The notes: generated by a model not told the origin, from the sequence alone. DNA of 64,000 nucleotides from Pseudarthrobacter sp. fls2-241-R2A-127 (GCF_030209355.1 NZ_JARVSF010000043.1:1-64000), one strand, 5' to 3'; numbered from the stretch's first letter, positions 26,028 through 34,599 are shown. Program-made: numbers and translations.

Positions 26028-26855
26028 ATGTCCGACGGCGATTCCACCCTCAGCCAGGCAGCCGATGCCATCGAAGACGCGTCCAACCACAAGGCGCTCG
26101 ATGTCCTGGCCCGCACGGGATTCGCCGTCATGGCGCTGCTCCACGTGATCGTGGGCGCCATCGCGATCGCCATCGCCTTTGGCCACCCGGGGGACGCCGA
26201 ACCCACCGGTGCCATCGCCCGGCTGGCGGACAACCCCTTCGGCACCATCGTGATGTGGGCGTGCGTGGCGGCCTGCCTGGGACTGGCCCTCTGGCAGGCC
26301 AGCGAAGCGACCCTCCGCGCCCGGAGCTTGCCCCGTAAGGAACGGCTGGCCAAACTGCTGTCATCGGGTTTCCTTGCTGTCGCGTACGGCAGCGTGGGCC
26401 TCAGCTTTGCGGGGTTCGCGGTGGGGCAGCCCAGCGACTCGGGAGAGAACACCAAGGATTTCAGTGCCGGCGTGATGGCGCACCCGGCGGGGCCCTGGGT
26501 CCTGGTGGCGCTGGGCCTGACTGTCCTCGGCATCGGCATCTACTTCATCGTCAAAGGCCTCCGGCGCGGATTCAAGGAAGAACTGTTCCACTTTGACGGC
26601 ACCCGGCGGGGCCGGTTGATCGACAGCCTTGGCGTTACAGGCCACGTGGCCAAGGGCATCGCGCTGGTCCTCACCGGGCTGCTGTTCGTGATCGCCGCTG
26701 CCAAGCACCGGCCCGATGAATCCACCGGACTGGACGGCAGCCTCAAGGCCTTGCAGGACCATCCGTTCGGTCCCACCCTGCTGGTGGCGATTGGCGTGGG
26801 CTTCATCGCGTACGGGATTTTCGCGTTGATCCGGGCCCGGTTCGGGCGCATGTAG
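26028..26855 (+). CDS. DUF1206 membrane protein
   Basis: A 275-residue protein made of three consecutive DUF1206 repeats, each with two hydrophobic helices (ARTGFAVMALLHVIVGAIAI; GFLAVAYGSVGLSFAGFAVG; VTGHVAKGIALVLTGLLFVIAA). The family role is unknown; such proteins are common in actinobacteria. A recurring 'GRxGxxAxGxxxxxxG' pattern is visible in each repeat. It follows the small gene at 25734 by three bases and precedes the catalase-like/SRPBCC ORF by 28 bp on the same strand. Confidence 0.88.
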   Translation: MSDGDSTLSQAADAIEDASNHKALDVLARTGFAVMALLHVIVGAIAIAIAFGHPGDAEPTGAIARLADNPFGTIVMWACVAACLGLALWQASEATLRARSLPRKERLAKLLSSGFLAVAYGSVGLSFAGFAVGQPSDSGENTKDFSAGVMAHPAGPWVLVALGLTVLGIGIYFIVKGLRRGFKEELFHFDGTRRGRLIDSLGVTGHVAKGIALVLTGLLFVIAAAKHRPDESTGLDGSLKALQDHPFGPTLLVAIGVGFIAYGIFALIRARFGRM

Positions 26856-26883
26856 TCCCGCGGATTATGGGTAGGAAGGAAGT

Positions 26884-28101
26884 ATGACCCAGCAGCTGCG
26901 CGTTCTGTCCGCCGTGACCGGAGGTACCGGCCAGGCCTTTGCTGCCCTCTTCCGGCTCCTGAAGGTCGCCCGGCCGGACCGGCCGATCCACCCGCAGGGG
27001 CTGGGCCTGGCCGGAGAGCTGGCCAGGACCGGAAACCCGGCCGGGGCCAGCGGCATCGACTGGCTGGACTCCCCCGGCACAGACAAGGTGGTGGCGCGCT
27101 TTTCACGCTCCGTGGGGCTGCCGCAGGCGGTCCCGGACATCCTGGGCCTGGCCCTTCGGGTGTCCCCGTCGGGCGACGCAGCCGGTCCGGCTGATGTCCT
27201 GTTCGCCTCCACCGGCTGGGGATTGCCGGGCCGGTTCGTGCTCATGCCCCGCCTGGACGTCGCCGGCGCCACCATGACCACGCTCATGCCGTACCGCGGC
27301 CGGCGGGGCCCGGTGCTGCTGGGCCTGCGGACGCGGAACCTGCCCGCGGGTTCGCTGGCCGCCGGGGAATGGGTGCTGGGGCTGCACTGGGCCACGCCGG
27401 GCGGCCCGTGGCGCGAATGCGGTGAGCTGCGGCTCCACGCCGGCATCCATCCTGGAGATACCCCCTTGCGGTTCGATCCCCTTGAGAAACAGCCTCCAGG
27501 AGCCCAGGCTTACGGCTGGACCCGGCGGCTCCGGAAGCCGTCCTACCGGGCCGCGCGGCGGGCCGCACCTCCCGCCGTCGGACGTCCCCATCAGGAAGCG
27601 TCCGCCACGAACTCCGCGGTACAGCTACAGGAAAGCACCACCGCAACCGGAAGGAACCCCATGTCCACCGTCTCGCAGCTGTTCAACGCCCCCTCCGCCG
27701 ACGTCTGGCGCGTCATCGCAGACGGCTGGCTGTACTCCGGCTGGGTGGTGGGCGCCTCCCGGATCAGGGATGTGGACGCCGAATGGCCTCGGGTGGGGGC
27801 CAACCTCCACCACTCGGTGGGTGCCTGGCCGCTGGTGATCGATGACAGCTCCCGCGTGACCGCCGTCGATCCCGGCCGTTCGCTGGAGCTCGTGGCGCGG
27901 GGCTGGCCCATGGGCGAGGCCAAAGTGGAAATCACCCTGGAGGACCGGGGATCCCAATGCCTGGTGACCATTGCCGAAGACGCCATCCACGGTCCCGGCA
28001 AGCTGATGCCCAAGGCCCTGCGCCATCCCATCATCTCGGCCCGGAACCGGGAGACCCTGCGGCGGCTGGAGCTCATGGCCATCGGGGGCGCAGGGAAATA
28101 G
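26884..28101 (+). CDS. Catalase-like (phosphodiesterase-annotated) and SRPBCC fusion ORF
   Basis: One uninterrupted frame of 405 residues. Residues 1 to about 230 resemble a reduced catalase-like family of actinobacteria (VVARFSRSVGLPQAVPDILGLALRV; FASTGWGLPGRFVLMP). They lack the catalytic His region of true catalases. Residues 260-405 form an SRPBCC (START-like) domain starting MSTVSQLFNAPSADVWRVIADGW, with hydrophobic-pocket family features. The join contains a good Shine-Dalgarno and ATG for an independent SRPBCC protein at 27661 (GGAAGGA, five bases upstream). The gene may therefore produce a fusion, two overlapping proteins, or represent a lost stop codon. GGAAGGAA precedes the first ATG. 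Confidence 0.75.
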   Translation: MTQQLRVLSAVTGGTGQAFAALFRLLKVARPDRPIHPQGLGLAGELARTGNPAGASGIDWLDSPGTDKVVARFSRSVGLPQAVPDILGLALRVSPSGDAAGPADVLFASTGWGLPGRFVLMPRLDVAGATMTTLMPYRGRRGPVLLGLRTRNLPAGSLAAGEWVLGLHWATPGGPWRECGELRLHAGIHPGDTPLRFDPLEKQPPGAQAYGWTRRLRKPSYRAARRAAPPAVGRPHQEASATNSAVQLQESTTATGRNPMSTVSQLFNAPSADVWRVIADGWLYSGWVVGASRIRDVDAEWPRVGANLHHSVGAWPLVIDDSSRVTAVDPGRSLELVARGWPMGEAKVEITLEDRGSQCLVTIAEDAIHGPGKLMPKALRHPIISARNRETLRRLELMAIGGAGK

Positions 28102-28144
28102 CCGGCTCAAAGTAGCGCAGGCCGGTTAACAACACTTAAAAGCA

Positions 28145-28176
28145 GGAACCGCGGGACCAATGGGTTCCGCGGTTCC
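28145..28176 (+). terminator. Bidirectional terminator
   Basis: A 10-bp stem GGAACCGCGG / CCGCGGTTCC closes a 12-nt loop, with an A-rich left flank and a T-containing right flank. It is placed between the convergent ORFs ending at 28101 (+) and 28193 (-) and probably serves both. Confidence 0.7.
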
Positions 28177-28192
28177 AGCCTTCTGTTAATCC

Positions 28193-29659
28193 TTAGACCT
28201 GCGCGGCCACGCCATCGCGGGAGATGGAAACCATGTCCTCGCGCGGCACCACCTTGATGCGCTCACGCTTGACCTCGACGCCGTGCGAGCCACCGGCCTC
28301 GGTGGCCGCCGCGCCGAGAGCGAGCTCGTGGGCGTCCAGCGCCAACCAGCCTTCCCAGCTGGTGAACTTCACGCCGCGGGAGTCGAGCAGTTCGACGACG
28401 GCACTTTCCTCGGGTGCATCGGCGACCGGCAGGTTTTCGCGGTCTTCCAGCAGGTACGTGACGGTCTCCAGGGCGTCGCCCTTGGTGTGGCCGATGAGCC
28501 CGACCGGTCCGCGCTTGATCCAGCCGGTGGCGTAGAGGCCCGGCACGTGCGCACCCGAAGCATCCAGGACCCGGCCGCCGTCGTTCGTTACCACGCCCTT
28601 CTTGTGGTCGAACTCGACGTCCGGCAGCGCAGAACCGAAGTAGCCGATGGCGCGGTACACGGCCTGGACGGGGTAGTCCACGTACTCGCCGGTACCGCGG
28701 GCGTTGCCGGTGCCGTCCAGCTCGGTGCGCTCGAACTTGATGCCGGCCACGTTGCCGGGGGCGTCGGCGTCGTCGTAGATCTCCACCGGGCTGTGCAGAA
28801 AGTGCAGGTGCAGGCGGCGGGAAGCCTTCAGCTCGGAGAGGTCCTCGGGCTGCTCGGCGATCCAGTTGGTGAGCGTGCCAACCATGGTCTTGGTCTGGTT
28901 GTTGGTCTGGATCTGGCGGTCCGATTCCTCGTCGAACTCGAAGTCCTCCGGGTACAGGATGATGTCCACGTCCTTGGAGTGGGACAGCTCGCGCAGCTCC
29001 AGCGGGGTGAACTTGACCTGGGCGGGGCCGCGGCGGCCGAAGACGTGCACGTCCGTAACCGGGGAGTTCTTCAGGCCGGCGTAGACGTTGTCCGGGATTT
29101 CGGTGACCAGGAGGTCGTCCGCGTGCTTGGACAGGACTCGGGCCACGTCCAAGGCCACGTTGCCGTTGCCCAGGACGGCGATTTCCTTGGCGTCCAGGGG
29201 CCACTCGCGCGGCACGTCCGGGTGGCCGTCGTACCAGGAAACGAAGTCGGCGCCGCCGTAGGAGCCGTCCAGTTCGATGCCCGGGATGTTCAGGTCCGCG
29301 TCCTTGATGGCGCCGGTGGCGAAGATGACGGCGTCGTAGTGGGTGCGGAGGTCCTCGATGGTGAGGTCCGTGCCGTAGTCCACGTTGCCGAAGAAGCGGA
29401 TGTCGCCCCGGTCCAGGACCTTGTGCAGGGCGTTGACGATGCCCTTGATGCGGGGGTGGTCCGGAGCCACGCCGTAGCGGATCAGGCCGTAGGGTGCGGG
29501 GTAGCGGTCAAAGAGGTCGATGCTGACGGTCAGCTCGCCGCTCTTGACGGCCTCGCTCTTGGTGAGGATGTCGGCGGCGTAGACGCCGGCCGGGCCGGAG
29601 CCAACGACGGCGACGCGCAGCGGACGCGCAGCAGTTCCTACGGTGGTGCTGGATGACAC
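28193..29659 (-). CDS. fprA: Ferredoxin/adrenodoxin-NADP reductase, paralogue 2
   Basis: A 488-residue FprA-type reductase of the same family as the gene at 13089-14519. It has VAVVGSGPAGVYAADIL for FAD, VLGNGNVALDVARVL for NADP, and the shared GRRGPAQVKFTPLELRELSH stretch. The start is GTG 29659 (VSSSTTVGTAARP), preceded by AAAGGAA; eight codons of open frame lie upstream. It follows cysG by 87 bp on the same strand, with a long palindrome between them. As part of the sulfur island it most likely reduces the ferredoxin that feeds sulfite reductase, as fpr2 does beside cysI in Corynebacterium glutamicum. Confidence 0.94.
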   Translation of the reverse strand: MSSSTTVGTAARPLRVAVVGSGPAGVYAADILTKSEAVKSGELTVSIDLFDRYPAPYGLIRYGVAPDHPRIKGIVNALHKVLDRGDIRFFGNVDYGTDLTIEDLRTHYDAVIFATGAIKDADLNIPGIELDGSYGGADFVSWYDGHPDVPREWPLDAKEIAVLGNGNVALDVARVLSKHADDLLVTEIPDNVYAGLKNSPVTDVHVFGRRGPAQVKFTPLELRELSHSKDVDIILYPEDFEFDEESDRQIQTNNQTKTMVGTLTNWIAEQPEDLSELKASRRLHLHFLHSPVEIYDDADAPGNVAGIKFERTELDGTGNARGTGEYVDYPVQAVYRAIGYFGSALPDVEFDHKKGVVTNDGGRVLDASGAHVPGLYATGWIKRGPVGLIGHTKGDALETVTYLLEDRENLPVADAPEESAVVELLDSRGVKFTSWEGWLALDAHELALGAAATEAGGSHGVEVKRERIKVVPREDMVSISRDGVAAQV

Positions 29660-29680
29660 GGCTGTGTTCCTTTTCTTCTG

Positions 29681-29742
29681 CATCGATTGCTGAGTACTTG
29701 TCGTTTTGAACGCTCATAACGACAACTACGGAGCAATCGATG
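29681..29742. repeat. Dispersed palindromic repeat, copy A
   Basis: A 25-bp left arm (29681-29705, starting CATCGATTGCTGAGTA) and right arm (29718-29742) match in 22 of 25 positions around a 12-nt loop. It begins four bases after the cysG stop and lies in the leader of fprA2. Copy B at 57345-57404 has nearly the same arms and the same loop length. No T run follows, so it is not a standard terminator. Confidence 0.8.
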
Positions 29743-29746
29743 GGTT

Positions 29747-31009
29747 TCAGTGGGTGAGGACGGTCTTGCGGGGGCTGTTCGGGGTGGTGGTGCCGTAGTC
29801 AGCGGTTTTGAAGTGCGACGGCGCGAACGGGCTCACGCGCACCACGTCACCGATGACAATCACGGCAGGATTTGCGACGCCGGCCGCCTGGGCCTGGTCG
29901 GCGATGGAACCGAGCGTGCCGATGGTGACGCGCTGGTCCGGCAAATAGCCGTTTTCAACGATACCAACGGGGGTGTCTGCAGGCAGTCCGGCTTCGCCCA
30001 GCGCGGACGCGGATTCCCGGAGCTGGCCCACGCCCATGAGCAGGATGATGGTGTGGTCGGCCCGGGCAGGAACTTCGGAGAGTTCTTCGTGGCCGGTGAC
30101 CACGCTGAAGCCCTTGGCCAGGCCACGGTGGGTGACGGGAATCCCGGCGGCTGCCGGGACGGAGATGGCGGACGTCACGCCGGAGACCACCTCAACCTCG
30201 ACGCCGTGCTGGCGGCAGTATTCGGCTTCCTCGCCGCCGCGTCCCAGCACATACGGGTCGCCGCCCTTGAGCCGGACCACGCGGTGGCCCTTGAGCGCTT
30301 CCTCAACGAGGATCCGGTTGATCTCTGCCTGCGGTACGGGGTGGTGGCCGGGGGTCTTGCCCACTTCGATGATGCGGACGTCCGGGGCGAGTTCGTTCAG
30401 CAGTTCGCGGGGGCCGAGGCGGTCGGCCACCACGACGTCGGCCTGGCCCAGGAGCCGCCGGCCGCGGACGGTGATGAGGCCGGTATCGCCGGGACCACCG
30501 CCCACCAAGGCAACAGTTCCGCGGTGCGCGCGGCGGCGGCGCAACGGCAGGTCGCCGGTTTCGAGGGCGGTGGCGACGGCGTCGCGGACTGCCATGGCGC
30601 GGCGCGGGTCTCCCCCGGCGTTCACGGCGATCTTGACGTCGTCCACCACGGCGACAGCGGGGGTCCAGGCGGCGGACGCTTCATGGTTGGAGGCGTTGAC
30701 GCACCAAACGCGCTGCGCCTCGGCGTCGGCCGATACCTGTGCGTCCACCTCCGGGTCACCGGTGGCGGTCTGGGCGAACCACACGCCGTCGACGTCGCTG
30801 GAGAGGTACGGCCGCGCTTCCCAGGTGAGCAGGCCGGCGTCGGCCATGTCCTTCAGCGCGGGCGAGGCAACCGGTGCCACGACGGTCACCACGGCACCGG
30901 CGTCGAGCAGGCCCTTGGCGCGCCGTGCAGCAACGGGGCCGCCGCCCACCACCAGCACGGGGCGGCCGAGCAGCCGCAGCGCCGTGGGGTATATGTCCTG
31001 AATTGCCAT
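29747..31009 (-). CDS. cysG: Siroheme synthase (precorrin-2 dehydrogenase + uroporphyrinogen-III methyltransferase)
   Basis: A 420-residue fusion that converts uroporphyrinogen III to sirohydrochlorin for the sulfite reductase heme. Residues 1 to about 150 are the NAD-dependent precorrin-2 dehydrogenase domain (PVLVVGGGPVAARRAKGLLDAGA). Residues 165-400 are the SAM uroporphyrinogen methyltransferase (TVALVGGGPGDTGLITVRG; RLKGGDPYVLGRGGEEAEY; PVTHRGLAKGFSVVTGHE). Compared with enterobacterial CysG the middle ferrochelatase helix region is short, and chelation is probably done by the SirB protein in the same island. The ATG has no Shine-Dalgarno and lies six bases after a -10 element, suggesting a leaderless mRNA. 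Confidence 0.93.
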   Translation of the reverse strand: MAIQDIYPTALRLLGRPVLVVGGGPVAARRAKGLLDAGAVVTVVAPVASPALKDMADAGLLTWEARPYLSSDVDGVWFAQTATGDPEVDAQVSADAEAQRVWCVNASNHEASAAWTPAVAVVDDVKIAVNAGGDPRRAMAVRDAVATALETGDLPLRRRRAHRGTVALVGGGPGDTGLITVRGRRLLGQADVVVADRLGPRELLNELAPDVRIIEVGKTPGHHPVPQAEINRILVEEALKGHRVVRLKGGDPYVLGRGGEEAEYCRQHGVEVEVVSGVTSAISVPAAAGIPVTHRGLAKGFSVVTGHEELSEVPARADHTIILLMGVGQLRESASALGEAGLPADTPVGIVENGYLPDQRVTIGTLGSIADQAQAAGVANPAVIVIGDVVRVSPFAPSHFKTADYGTTTPNSPRKTVLTH

Positions 31010-31087
31010 GGATCAACGGTAGGGCCGCGTCACATTCGCCAACAAAGGCCGAGCAACACCAGTTCACGCAAGGTAACGCTGCGTCAC
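31010..31087 (-). promoter_or_regulatory. cysG promoter with sulfur-type dyads
   Basis: Read on the minus strand: the dyad GTGACGCAGCGTTACC (31087-31072) and a degenerate second copy GTGAACTGGTGTTGCT (31067-31052). Then 6 bp, a -35 TTGTTG (31045-31040), an 18-bp spacer, a -10 TACCGT (31021-31016) and the ATG six bases later. The same layout precedes sir and ssuA. Confidence 0.55.
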
Positions 31088-31542
31088 AAAGGGTTCTTGG
31101 CGCCGGCTGCAAGGAACCGGCCCCTGCTGGTGATGAGCCGTTCCAGGTACCGGGCCAGGACGAGGCGCTCGACGGCGCGGCCCAGGACTCCCAGCGGGGC
31201 GGTGAACTCCACCCTGTCTGTCATCACGCTGCCGGCAGGCGTCCGCTCGAACTCGTGGACGTGCCGGAAGTGCTTGAAGGGGCCGGCGACCTGCTCGTCG
31301 GTGAAAGTGCGGGGGAAGTCCAGGCGGGTGACCCTGCTGGTCATGGTGAGTGGAATGCCGAAGTGCCGGGCCCGCCACGTGACGTCCTGGCCCTCCCCGA
31401 TCAGCCCGCTGGTGACGCCGCCCACCGCGCGCTCTCCGGATGCCTGCTGCGAGTCCAGGTGCAGGTCGATGCTGCGCGCCCGGTCGAAGAGCTGCTCCAC
31501 GGGGAGTGGGGACTCGGTGCGGCACACGAAGCTGGCTGTCAT
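31084..31542 (-). CDS. SRPBCC-family protein
   Basis: A 152-residue single-domain START-like protein. It starts MTASFVCRTESPLPVEQLFDRARSIDLHL, has the SRPBCC GEGQDVTWRARHFGIPLTMTSRVT core, and ends in the FRHVHEFERTPAGSVMTDRVEF and helix pattern of the polyketide-cyclase-like group. Such proteins bind hydrophobic ligands; none is known here. It lies between ssuC and cysG, and its 3' end overlaps the cysG regulatory dyad by four bases. A link to sulfur metabolism is by neighbourhood only. Confidence 0.82.
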   Translation of the reverse strand: MTASFVCRTESPLPVEQLFDRARSIDLHLDSQQASGERAVGGVTSGLIGEGQDVTWRARHFGIPLTMTSRVTRLDFPRTFTDEQVAGPFKHFRHVHEFERTPAGSVMTDRVEFTAPLGVLGRAVERLVLARYLERLITSRGRFLAAGAKNPL

Positions 31543-31573
31543 GGCGCCAGTCTGCCACCGGCCTGGCGGGTGC

Positions 31574-31671
31574 GACGCATTTGCGTGATTTTCAGGGTCT
31601 ACCGACCGGGCAGCTCCTGCAAGACCAGGGCTCCGGGGCTTTGGCGGGGCTAAAAGTGACGCAAACGCGTC
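31574..31671. repeat. Inverted TTTGCGT-type arms flanking ~60 bp
   Basis: GACGCATTTGCGTGATTTT (31574-31592) and the reverse complement of 31652-31671 (GACGCGTTTGCGTCACTTTT) agree except for two substitutions and one gap. The arms enclose 59 bp. A related pair occurs at 43858-43952. Confidence 0.55.
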
Positions 31672-31684
31672 AGAAACGGCAAGA

Positions 31685-31712
31685 GCCCGACGGCGGGAGG
31701 TCGCCGTCGGGC
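31685..31712 (-). terminator. Terminator of the Ssu-type transporter operon
   Basis: A GCCCGACGGCG / CGCCGTCGGGC stem with a 6-nt loop lies 28 bases after the ssuC stop. On the minus strand it is followed by a T-rich segment (TCTTGCCGTTTCT). Confidence 0.65.
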
Positions 31713-31739
31713 CCTAGCGGTGCGTTTGGAGGGGCTGGC

Positions 31740-32705
31740 TCAGCGGGTGCTCCCTGCCAGGAGCCCACGGCTGCGGAGGAGCCGCTTCTCGATGGGACCG
31801 AAAACGAGCAACTCGATCAGGATGCCCACCGCGAGGATCAGGAGGATGGCCGCCATGACCACAGCCATGTCCGAGAGGGTCCGGCCCTGGTCAAGCAGCG
31901 AGCCAAGGCCGAAGCCTATGGTGCCGCCCACCGCAATGATCTCGGCGGCCATAAGGGAACGCCAAGAGAACGCCCAGCCCTGCTTAAGGCCGCCCAGGTA
32001 GCCCGGCAGCGCGGCCGGAAGGACAACCTGGAGGGCCATCTGGAGCCGGGAAGCACCCAGGACTGTCCCCACGCGCCTGTATTGCGGCGGGATCTGGTCC
32101 ACGCCGGAAATGAGCCCGTTGATGATGGAGGGGATGGCTCCCATGAACACCACGAAGTAGACGGTGGCGTCGGTAAGGCCGAACCAAATGATGGCCGCGG
32201 GGACCCAGGCCACCGAGGGCAGGACCTGAAGGCCCGAGATGAGCGGCCCGAAAGCGCGCCGCAGCGGCGCCACCTGGGCCAGGAGTAGCCCCACCGGCGT
32301 GGCGATGGCCACCGAGATGAGGAAGCCCACCACGCCGCGCTGCAGCGACGTCCACACCGATTCCTGCAGTTTGCCGTCGCCCCAGAGAATGCCCAGCTGG
32401 CCAAGGACGTCCAGCGGCCCGGGTACCAGGTCGCGGCGCTTGACACCGAGCGAGACGTAGAACTGCCAGACCAGCACCAGGACCACCAGTGCGGCCAGGG
32501 GCAGGAGGAGCCGGCTCCAGTCGATCCGGTGCTTGCGGGCGGCGTCGGACTGCAGCGAGTCCAGCCCGGATTCGAGTTCGCGGAGGTCCTCATGCCCGGT
32601 GGACGTCCGCGTCAAAGCGGCATGGACGTGCTCGCGGGCTGCGGGCTTGGCGTCAGCGGGCTCAACCACCGGTTCCTCCTCAACCAAAGGCGGATTACTT
32701 GGCAT
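31740..32705 (-). CDS. ssuC: SsuC-type ABC permease
   Basis: A 321-residue inner-membrane protein of the SsuC/TauC branch of BPD permeases. A 60-residue charged cytoplasmic N-terminus precedes a first helix (LLLPLAALVVLVLVWQFYVSLG). The ATPase-contacting EAA-like loop sits in GASRLQMALQVVLPAALPGYLGGLKQGWAFSW. It forms an importer with the ATPase and binding protein just upstream on the same strand. Its ATG overlaps the end of the ATPase gene by 11 bases. Placed in a sulfur-assimilation island, its substrate is likely an alkanesulfonate, taurine or sulfate; the exact one cannot be told. Confidence 0.85.
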   Translation of the reverse strand: MPSNPPLVEEEPVVEPADAKPAAREHVHAALTRTSTGHEDLRELESGLDSLQSDAARKHRIDWSRLLLPLAALVVLVLVWQFYVSLGVKRRDLVPGPLDVLGQLGILWGDGKLQESVWTSLQRGVVGFLISVAIATPVGLLLAQVAPLRRAFGPLISGLQVLPSVAWVPAAIIWFGLTDATVYFVVFMGAIPSIINGLISGVDQIPPQYRRVGTVLGASRLQMALQVVLPAALPGYLGGLKQGWAFSWRSLMAAEIIAVGGTIGFGLGSLLDQGRTLSDMAVVMAAILLILAVGILIELLVFGPIEKRLLRSRGLLAGSTR

Positions 32706-33420
32706 GGCGGCGAATCTCCTCCCGCAGCCGGGCAGTGATGACCCCGGTCAGCTGGCCGGCAAGCCCGGCGTCGGTTCGGTGTTCCTCGGTAACGGCCCAC
32801 TCCTGGACCACGCGGCCGGGCCGGGAGGACAGCAGCAGGACTCGCTGTCCCAGGCGGACGGCCTCGCGGACATTGTGGGTGACGAACACGATGGTGCGTC
32901 CGGTTTCCTTCCAGATCCGTTCCAGCTCGTCGTGCAGCAGGTCACGGGTGATGGCGTCCAACGCGGCAAAGGGTTCATCCATGAGCAGGAGCTGACGGTC
33001 CTGGGCGAGGGAGCGGGCCAGGGAGACGCGCTGCCGCATGCCGCCGGAGAGTTCATGCGGGCGCTTGTCGCCGGCAGAGCCCAGGTGCACCAGTTCCAGG
33101 AGCTCCTGGGCCTTGGCACGGCGTTCGGCCTTGCCCACACCGCGCAGCTTCAGGGCCAGTTCGATGTTCTCCCGGGCGGTCAGCCACGGGAAGAGCGCGG
33201 CGTCCTGGAACATGAACGCAGCACCGTCGCTGGGCACTTCCAGGGCGCCCGACGACGGCGCCTCGAGTCCCGCGATGATGTTCAGGAGGGTGGACTTGCC
33301 GCAGCCGGAGGCACCGAGGAGGGCGACGAACTCGCCCCGTTCGATGTTGGCGTTGACGTCGTCCAGTACCGGGGCGCCGTCGCCGAAGCGCTTGCCCAGG
33401 TGTTCCAGTACGACTGGCAT
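32695..33420 (-). CDS. ssuB: SsuB-type ABC ATPase
   Basis: A 241-residue ABC ATPase that powers uptake. Walker A is GASGCGKSTLLNIIAGLE and the signature is LSGGMRQRVSLARSLAQD. Walker B with its catalytic Glu is LLLMDEPFAALD, and the switch histidine is in VTHNVREAV. It belongs to the nitrate/sulfonate/taurine group (GAAFMFQDAALFPWLT Q-loop). It follows the binding-protein gene by 27 bp. The specificity for sulfonates is inferred from subfamily and neighbours. Confidence 0.88.
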   Translation of the reverse strand: MPVVLEHLGKRFGDGAPVLDDVNANIERGEFVALLGASGCGKSTLLNIIAGLEAPSSGALEVPSDGAAFMFQDAALFPWLTARENIELALKLRGVGKAERRAKAQELLELVHLGSAGDKRPHELSGGMRQRVSLARSLAQDRQLLLMDEPFAALDAITRDLLHDELERIWKETGRTIVFVTHNVREAVRLGQRVLLLSSRPGRVVQEWAVTEEHRTDAGLAGQLTGVITARLREEIRRHAK

Positions 33421-33447
33421 GGTGCCGTCCTTAGCTAGTTGGGTGGG

Positions 33448-34599
33448 TCAGTCCTGGCCGAGGCCGGCTGCTGAAATCTTGTTGGCGCCACCGGTGACCT
33501 GGTTGAGCGCGCGGAGGTCGAAGAGCCCGTTGATGTCGGCCTTCTTGGTGGTGCCCGCGTCGACGCCGTCCTGCAGCAGCTTGGGGTAGCTGCCGGCCAG
33601 CGGGTCGAGGGTGAAAGTGATGTTTGCCAGGGACCTGCCAAGGACATCGCTGGGCAGGGCCGCCCCGGCAGACTCCTGCAGGGCCGCGTTGATGATGTTG
33701 GCCTTCTCATCGGCTGGCGCCGAGTTGAGCCAGGCCACCGACTCGGCGTTGCCCTTCAGCAGGGCCTTGACGGTGTCCGGGTGCTCCGCGGCGAACTTCT
33801 GGTTCACGATCAGGATGGTGGTGGGGAACTCGCCGGGCTTGCCCGTTCCGGTCCCGTCCCACAGGTCCTTTTCGTCCACCAGCACCTTCGCTCCGGCCTG
33901 GAGCACCAGGCGGGAGGCCCATGGCTCAGGCAACCACGCGCCGTCGAGCTTTCCGTCCTGGAACAGCTTCAAGGTCTGGGCGTTCTCCGTGGGGTTGATG
34001 GCGACGTCGCCGGTGCCGTCCACGTTGGTCTTGTACCCCTGTTTAGTGAGCCAGGCGCGAAGCGCGACGTCCTGGGTTCCGCCAAGCTGCGGTGAGGCCA
34101 AGGTCTTGCCCTTGAGGTCTGCGGCCGAGGCAATCCCGGGTTTGACCACAAGCTGTGCGCCGCCTGCCGCCGCGCCGGCAATCACGCGGACGGACTGGCC
34201 CTGGCTCTTGGCGAAGGAGTTGATGGCCGGGTTGGGGCCGATGTAGGCGGCGTCGATAGCTCCGGCGTTAAGGGCTTCGATGGCCGCAGGCCCGGCGTTG
34301 AAGGTCTCGGTGCTGAGTTTGGTGCTCCCCAGGGCCTGCTGCAGGAATCCTTTTTTGACGCCAACCAGGGCCGAGGCGTGGGTGACGTTGCCGAAGTAGC
34401 CAAGCTTGAGCTCTGCTGCGGGGCTGGGTTCTGCCGCCTGGGCCTCGGTGTTGCGGGAGACGTTCGAGGCCACAACCGCCCCCACGGCGATCAGCAGGAC
34501 AAGCCCGAGGGCCAGGGCAGCCTCGATGGCGCGCTTGCGCTTCGGGACCGCGCTTTCGCCTGCCACGATGCGGGTCATCCCGGGCTTGGAACTAGTCAT
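33448..34599 (-). CDS. ssuA: SsuA-type substrate-binding protein
   Basis: A 383-residue extracytoplasmic binding protein. An unusually long basic N-terminus (AVPKRKRAIEAALALG) leads into one hydrophobic segment, LALGLVLLIAVGAVVASNV. No lipobox Cys follows, so it is either SPase-I cleaved or membrane-anchored. The mature part matches aliphatic-sulfonate-binding proteins (ELKLGYFGNVTHASALVGVK; PGPAAIEALNAGAIDAAYIG-like region; GLFDLRALNQVTGG at the end). It starts six bases after a -10 element with no Shine-Dalgarno, so the mRNA is probably leaderless, and a sulfur-type dyad sits upstream. Confidence 0.85.
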   Translation of the reverse strand: MTSSKPGMTRIVAGESAVPKRKRAIEAALALGLVLLIAVGAVVASNVSRNTEAQAAEPSPAAELKLGYFGNVTHASALVGVKKGFLQQALGSTKLSTETFNAGPAAIEALNAGAIDAAYIGPNPAINSFAKSQGQSVRVIAGAAAGGAQLVVKPGIASAADLKGKTLASPQLGGTQDVALRAWLTKQGYKTNVDGTGDVAINPTENAQTLKLFQDGKLDGAWLPEPWASRLVLQAGAKVLVDEKDLWDGTGTGKPGEFPTTILIVNQKFAAEHPDTVKALLKGNAESVAWLNSAPADEKANIINAALQESAGAALPSDVLGRSLANITFTLDPLAGSYPKLLQDGVDAGTTKKADINGLFDLRALNQVTGGANKISAAGLGQD

